From Ktedonobacter sp. SOSP1-85 (GTDB lineage: Bacteria > Chloroflexota > Ktedonobacteria > Ktedonobacterales > Ktedonobacteraceae): a stretch of 64,000 bases of DNA. Numbering within the stretch: position 1 is the first letter of the stretch; the number at the start of each line of letters is the position of its first letter. Below the pieces are notes generated by a model, which searched no databases, was not told the origin of the DNA, and saw only the letters and a program-made list of their open reading frames with translations. The position numbers were made by a program, and so were the translations under genes. The DNA lies in contig NZ_BNJI01000001.1 of assembly GCF_016587415.1 (NCBI RefSeq), forward strand, positions 2,395,501 to 2,459,500, written 5' to 3'. Below are positions 61,427 through 64,000 of the stretch, piece by piece.

Positions 61427-61814
61427 ATCACACCGCCGTCTTCTAGCTAGAACTTATTTCTATTATAAGAAAGGCCAACTGTACACGCCTGTGGATATAA
61501 TATGTTGTGCTTAAAACCATAGATAAATTCACACTTTTTAATATAGAATTTCTCCATGCTCGCTGTCTATTAACTATACGTATTTAGCTATATCTCAGAT
61601 CCTTTCAGCAACATATACAAACACATCATTTTACCTCCTCGCTACATTTCCCACAGAGGCTATATATCTTTTAGCCTAACAACGCCCATGTACAAGTTTG
61701 GTTTTGAAACGTCGCGCCTGCGGCTGCCAACCCGCACCATACACCTACCAACGAATTCGCAAAACAACTTGTACGTCAGGTTAACCTACAAGTAGAAGCG
61801 GGGAAAGGCGATCT
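61427..61814. other. Divergent intergenic region between two glycosyltransferase genes
   Basis: About 390 bp, mostly AT-rich, with GTCGCGCCTGCGGCTGCC near 61710, similar to the GC-rich stretch beside hairpins 1105 and 15764. No gene or hairpin of the giant class is seen. It should contain divergent promoters. Confidence 0.35.
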
Positions 61815-63086
61815 ATGAGGCTTATCCGCTTTAGCAGACACAAGGGATTGGGGCGCAGTGAGACGAGTAGTCCCCACGCCCCACACAGCTATAGAGACCC
61901 GTTTTGTTTAGAGCAGAAGGCCGGGCACCTGCTCGCATGGTACCAGGCTGCGCGCGAAGTTGTCCCGCTCTACCTGGCCCTGCATGTCGCGTTTTTTGTC
62001 GGCACATGCTATAGTCTCCTGTACACTCTGGCAGACTTCTCCTGGCGAGCAGCATCATGGGCAGTACTGGCTCACTCCTGGGAGCATTGGGACAGTCTGC
62101 ACTATGAACACATTGCGATCCAGGGCTATAGTCAGATCGAACATTCGGCCTTCTTTCCACTCTATCCCCTCTTGATCCGATTGACTCGACCCATTATTCC
62201 TTCGCCCTACCTCGCGGGCACGGTCATCGCGCACCTCGCCTGGTTCGTGCTGCTGATGGTATTCTATCGTCTCGTCCAGGAGGACTTTGTATTCGCATCT
62301 CCCCCTGGGCTGGCACGACGTAGCGTTCTCTATCTCTCGCTCTTCCCCACGGGCTTCTTCTTTGGCGCGGTCTATACCGAGTCCCTCTTTCTCTGTCTGG
62401 CCTTGCTCAGCTTCTATGCCATGCGCAAGAAGCACTGGTGGTGGGCTGGCCTCTTTGGCTTTGCAGCCAGCCTGACACGCTCGGCTGGCATCCTCCTTCT
62501 GCTCCCTTTCTGTTATGAGTATCTCCAGCACTCTCGTTTCAGACCACGAAGTCTTCGGCTGGATGGCTTGAGTGCAGGCCTGTTTGTGCTTGGACCCGGA
62601 CTCTATGCATTCTATTGCTACCATAAATTCGGCGACTGGCTAGCCTTCTCACGCGTGCAGGCACGTGTGTGGACACGTCTTCCTGAGCTTCCCTGGTTCG
62701 CAACCCTGCATGCCTTTCAGGCCATACAAACCGGGCCCGGCCTCCTCAGCTTCCAGGGATTACGCAATGTACTCGATCTAAGCTGCAATCTTTTCGTGCT
62801 TGGAGCTCTACTACTTGGCCTGGTTGGCCCCTGGCGCTTCTCCAGGCGCCATACTAGCTATCTCCTCTTCGGCATAGCCCTCTTCCTCTTCATCCAACTG
62901 CTTCCAGTCGTTGGCGATTTCCCCCTCCAGTCCTTTCCGCGCTACCTGCTCATGGATTTCCCGGCTTTCATTATCCTGGCGAACATCGGACAGTGCCGTG
63001 CCTTTCACTTACACTACTTGCTTATCTCAGGCTGCCTGCTCTTCCTCCTCCTCACCCAGTTTGTCACAGGTCACTGGATCACATAA
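61815..63086 (+). CDS. Polytopic mannosyltransferase-like protein (PIG-V related)
   Basis: The start ATG 61815 follows GGGAAAGG; 423 aa, about 9-10 helices. HSWEHWDSLHYEHIAIQGYS then HSAFFPLYPLLIRLTR gives the catalytic-loop motif of PIG-V-like GT-C enzymes; FGAVYTESLFLCLALLSFYA and SLTRSAGILLLLPF also match. It is a paralogue of the protein at 31006, with the same motifs in order. The acceptor is unknown. The C-terminus (FVTGHWIT) resembles that paralogue's FINHYWVA ending. Confidence 0.8.
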   Translation: MRLIRFSRHKGLGRSETSSPHAPHSYRDPFCLEQKAGHLLAWYQAAREVVPLYLALHVAFFVGTCYSLLYTLADFSWRAASWAVLAHSWEHWDSLHYEHIAIQGYSQIEHSAFFPLYPLLIRLTRPIIPSPYLAGTVIAHLAWFVLLMVFYRLVQEDFVFASPPGLARRSVLYLSLFPTGFFFGAVYTESLFLCLALLSFYAMRKKHWWWAGLFGFAASLTRSAGILLLLPFCYEYLQHSRFRPRSLRLDGLSAGLFVLGPGLYAFYCYHKFGDWLAFSRVQARVWTRLPELPWFATLHAFQAIQTGPGLLSFQGLRNVLDLSCNLFVLGALLLGLVGPWRFSRRHTSYLLFGIALFLFIQLLPVVGDFPLQSFPRYLLMDFPAFIILANIGQCRAFHLHYLLISGCLLFLLLTQFVTGHWIT

Positions 63087-63099
63087 GCCTAGTGCTCCG

Positions 63100-63199
63100 T
63101 TCAATTTCGTTTGAAAGGGATACATCCCGCCTGCGGCGGGGGGAAAGGGAGTGCAGAGGGGCGTTAGCCCCTCTGCACTCCCCTCTTTTCCTTTTCACA
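63100..63199. repeat. Dispersed repeat (copy 2), single unit
   Basis: GTTCAATTTCGTTTGAAAGG then GATACATCCCGCCTGCGGCG and the hairpin GCAGAGGGGCGTTAGCCCCT CTGC, followed by ACTCCCCTCTTTTCC. It is nearly identical to 12503-12600, but without the extra tandem units. It lies between the mannosyltransferase stop and the hisS promoter. Confidence 0.85.
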
Positions 63200-63245
63200 G
63201 AAACTAGCTCCCTGCAGAGCAGGTGCCTTTCACGGTAGAATTTGC

Positions 63246-63251
63246 TATAAT
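63246..63251 (+). promoter_or_regulatory. Extended -10 promoter of hisS
   Basis: TTGCTATAAT at 63242-63251 has TGN before a consensus TATAAT. The -35 region is weak. It lies 38 bp before the hisS start, leaving a short leader with GGAGGAGCAGGAG as ribosome site. Confidence 0.55.
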
Positions 63252-63289
63252 AACCCCAATCGTTTGTATGTGGAGGAGCAGGAGCCATT

Positions 63290-64000
63290 ATGTCAGAACA
63301 ATTTCGAGCCTTACAAGGATTTAGAGATATCTTGCCAGACGAGCAACCCTACTGGCAGTATGTAGAGACGGTCGCCCAAGAGATCGCAGAGCTATTTGGC
63401 TATCGCCGCATCGAGACCCCGCTATTGGAGGAGACTTCGCTCTTCCGGCGCACCTCTGGCGAGAGCTCTGATATCGTCTCAAAAGAGATGTATAGCTTTG
63501 ACGACCGCGCCGACAAAGAGGGCCGCAGCCAGAACCTCTCGTTGCGCCCGGAGGGCACGGCTGGTGTTGTGCGCGCTTACCTGGAGCATGGTATGTCGCG
63601 ACTACCCCAGCCAGTCAAGCTCTACTATCTAAGCGAGCCGATGTTCCGCCGCGACCGGCCACAGGCAGGGCGCTACCGCGAGCACCACCAGTTTGGCTGC
63701 GAGGCACTCGGCGAGAATGATCCCGTTCTGGATGCAGAGATGATCGCCTTGCTCTACCAACTCTATACTCGCCTGGGCCTCAAACAGATCAACGTCCAGC
63801 TCAATAGCATCGGCGACCAGGAGTCCCGCCCCCAGTACATCGAGAAGCTCAGAGAGTACTATCGCCCCCTGCTCGATACGTGTTGTGCGGACTGCAAGGT
63901 GCGCTTTGAGAAGAACCCACTGCGCCTGCTTGACTGTAAAGAGCCGCAGGACCAGGCCAAAATCGCCAACGCGCCCAAGACGATTGATCACCTGAGCGAG
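63290..64000 (+). CDS. hisS: Histidyl-tRNA synthetase (3' end cut by window edge)
   Basis: HisRS charges tRNA-His. The first 237 codons are visible. ATG 63290 follows GGAGGAGCAGGAG. MSEQFRALQGFRDILPDEQP is the class II HisRS start, with motif 1 around YRRIETPLLEETSLFRRTSG, LRPEGTAGVVRAYLEHGM and motif 2 YYLSEPMFRRDRPQAGRYRE HHQFG. QINVQLNSIGD follows. The anticodon domain lies beyond the window. Confidence 0.96.
   Translation, partial: MSEQFRALQGFRDILPDEQPYWQYVETVAQEIAELFGYRRIETPLLEETSLFRRTSGESSDIVSKEMYSFDDRADKEGRSQNLSLRPEGTAGVVRAYLEHGMSRLPQPVKLYYLSEPMFRRDRPQAGRYREHHQFGCEALGENDPVLDAEMIALLYQLYTRLGLKQINVQLNSIGDQESRPQYIEKLREYYRPLLDTCCADCKVRFEKNPLRLLDCKEPQDQAKIANAPKTIDHLSE

Overview
This window most likely comes from a large, moderately GC-rich genome of Chloroflexota, class Ktedonobacteria. 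That placement is an inference from the gene mix: ECF sigma/anti-sigma pairs, many polytopic glycosyltransferases, RHS debris, IS3 and IS200/IS605 elements, and many dispersed palindromic repeats. No 16S rRNA or other phylogenetic marker was compared. Most of the window is ordinary chromosome, with recO, prmA, rsmE, mnmG, gyrA and hisS as core genes. Accessory and decaying patches lie at 1.1-5.5 kb, 30.4-31.0 kb, 40.9-43.9 kb and 46.5-48.3 kb.

Layout. 0-1 kb: recO (cut by the window edge), tRNA-Cys and tRNA-Gly. 1.1-5.5 kb: a membrane glycosyltransferase pseudogene split by an IS3 element, then RHS and other gene remnants. 5.5-12.5 kb: a minus-strand run prmA, rsmE, a SWIM zinc-finger protein and an overlapping helicase-associated-domain protein. 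12.7-19.8 kb: double-GNAT acetyltransferase, methylmalonyl-CoA mutase catalytic subunit, MFS transporter, thiolase and alpha/beta hydrolase. 20.1-24.3 kb: ECF sigma factor with overlapping anti-sigma gene, a Q/W-rich membrane protein, DNA-3-methyladenine glycosylase and a glycine-rich stress-type protein. 24.8-33.2 kb: HEPN protein, pyruvate phosphate dikinase, sodium/solute symporter, an SDR remnant, a PIG-V-like mannosyltransferase and a zinc alcohol dehydrogenase. 33.4-40.5 kb: a lipid-anchored or membrane protein, methyltransferase, endonuclease V, a histidine kinase/response regulator pair separated by a nested inverted-repeat element, and mnmG. 40.7-41.4 kb: tRNA-Leu, a tRNA-Lys-like gene, a tRNA-like relic and a small Cys-rich ORF. 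41.5-46.5 kb: a DUF1269-like protein, a secreted two-repeat protein, an EamA transporter and a large membrane protein. 46.5-48.3 kb: an IS200/IS605 element whose tnpB carries an amber codon. 48.7-51.1 kb: a second ECF sigma/anti-sigma pair with a bactofilin-like membrane protein. 51.5-64 kb: an RNA uracil methyltransferase, a bPH2-PASTA membrane protein, a CvpA-like protein, gyrA, a GT2/GT39/PIG-V glycosyltransferase group and the start of hisS.

The most unusual feature is non-coding. Twelve very long, nearly perfect hairpins (21-36 bp arms, 0-5 nt loops) sit between genes. All six intact convergent gene pairs have one, and their stem sequences are mostly unrelated. Alongside them are a four-copy family of about 90 bp, a two-locus family with tandem units, a 324 bp nested inverted repeat, and a short palindrome of type TAGGGYCCATGC. 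Among proteins, the best candidate for an undescribed system is the overlapping SWIM / helicase-associated-domain pair at 5.5-10.4 kb. The two proteins look paralogous over their C-terminal halves, and neither has a visible helicase motor.
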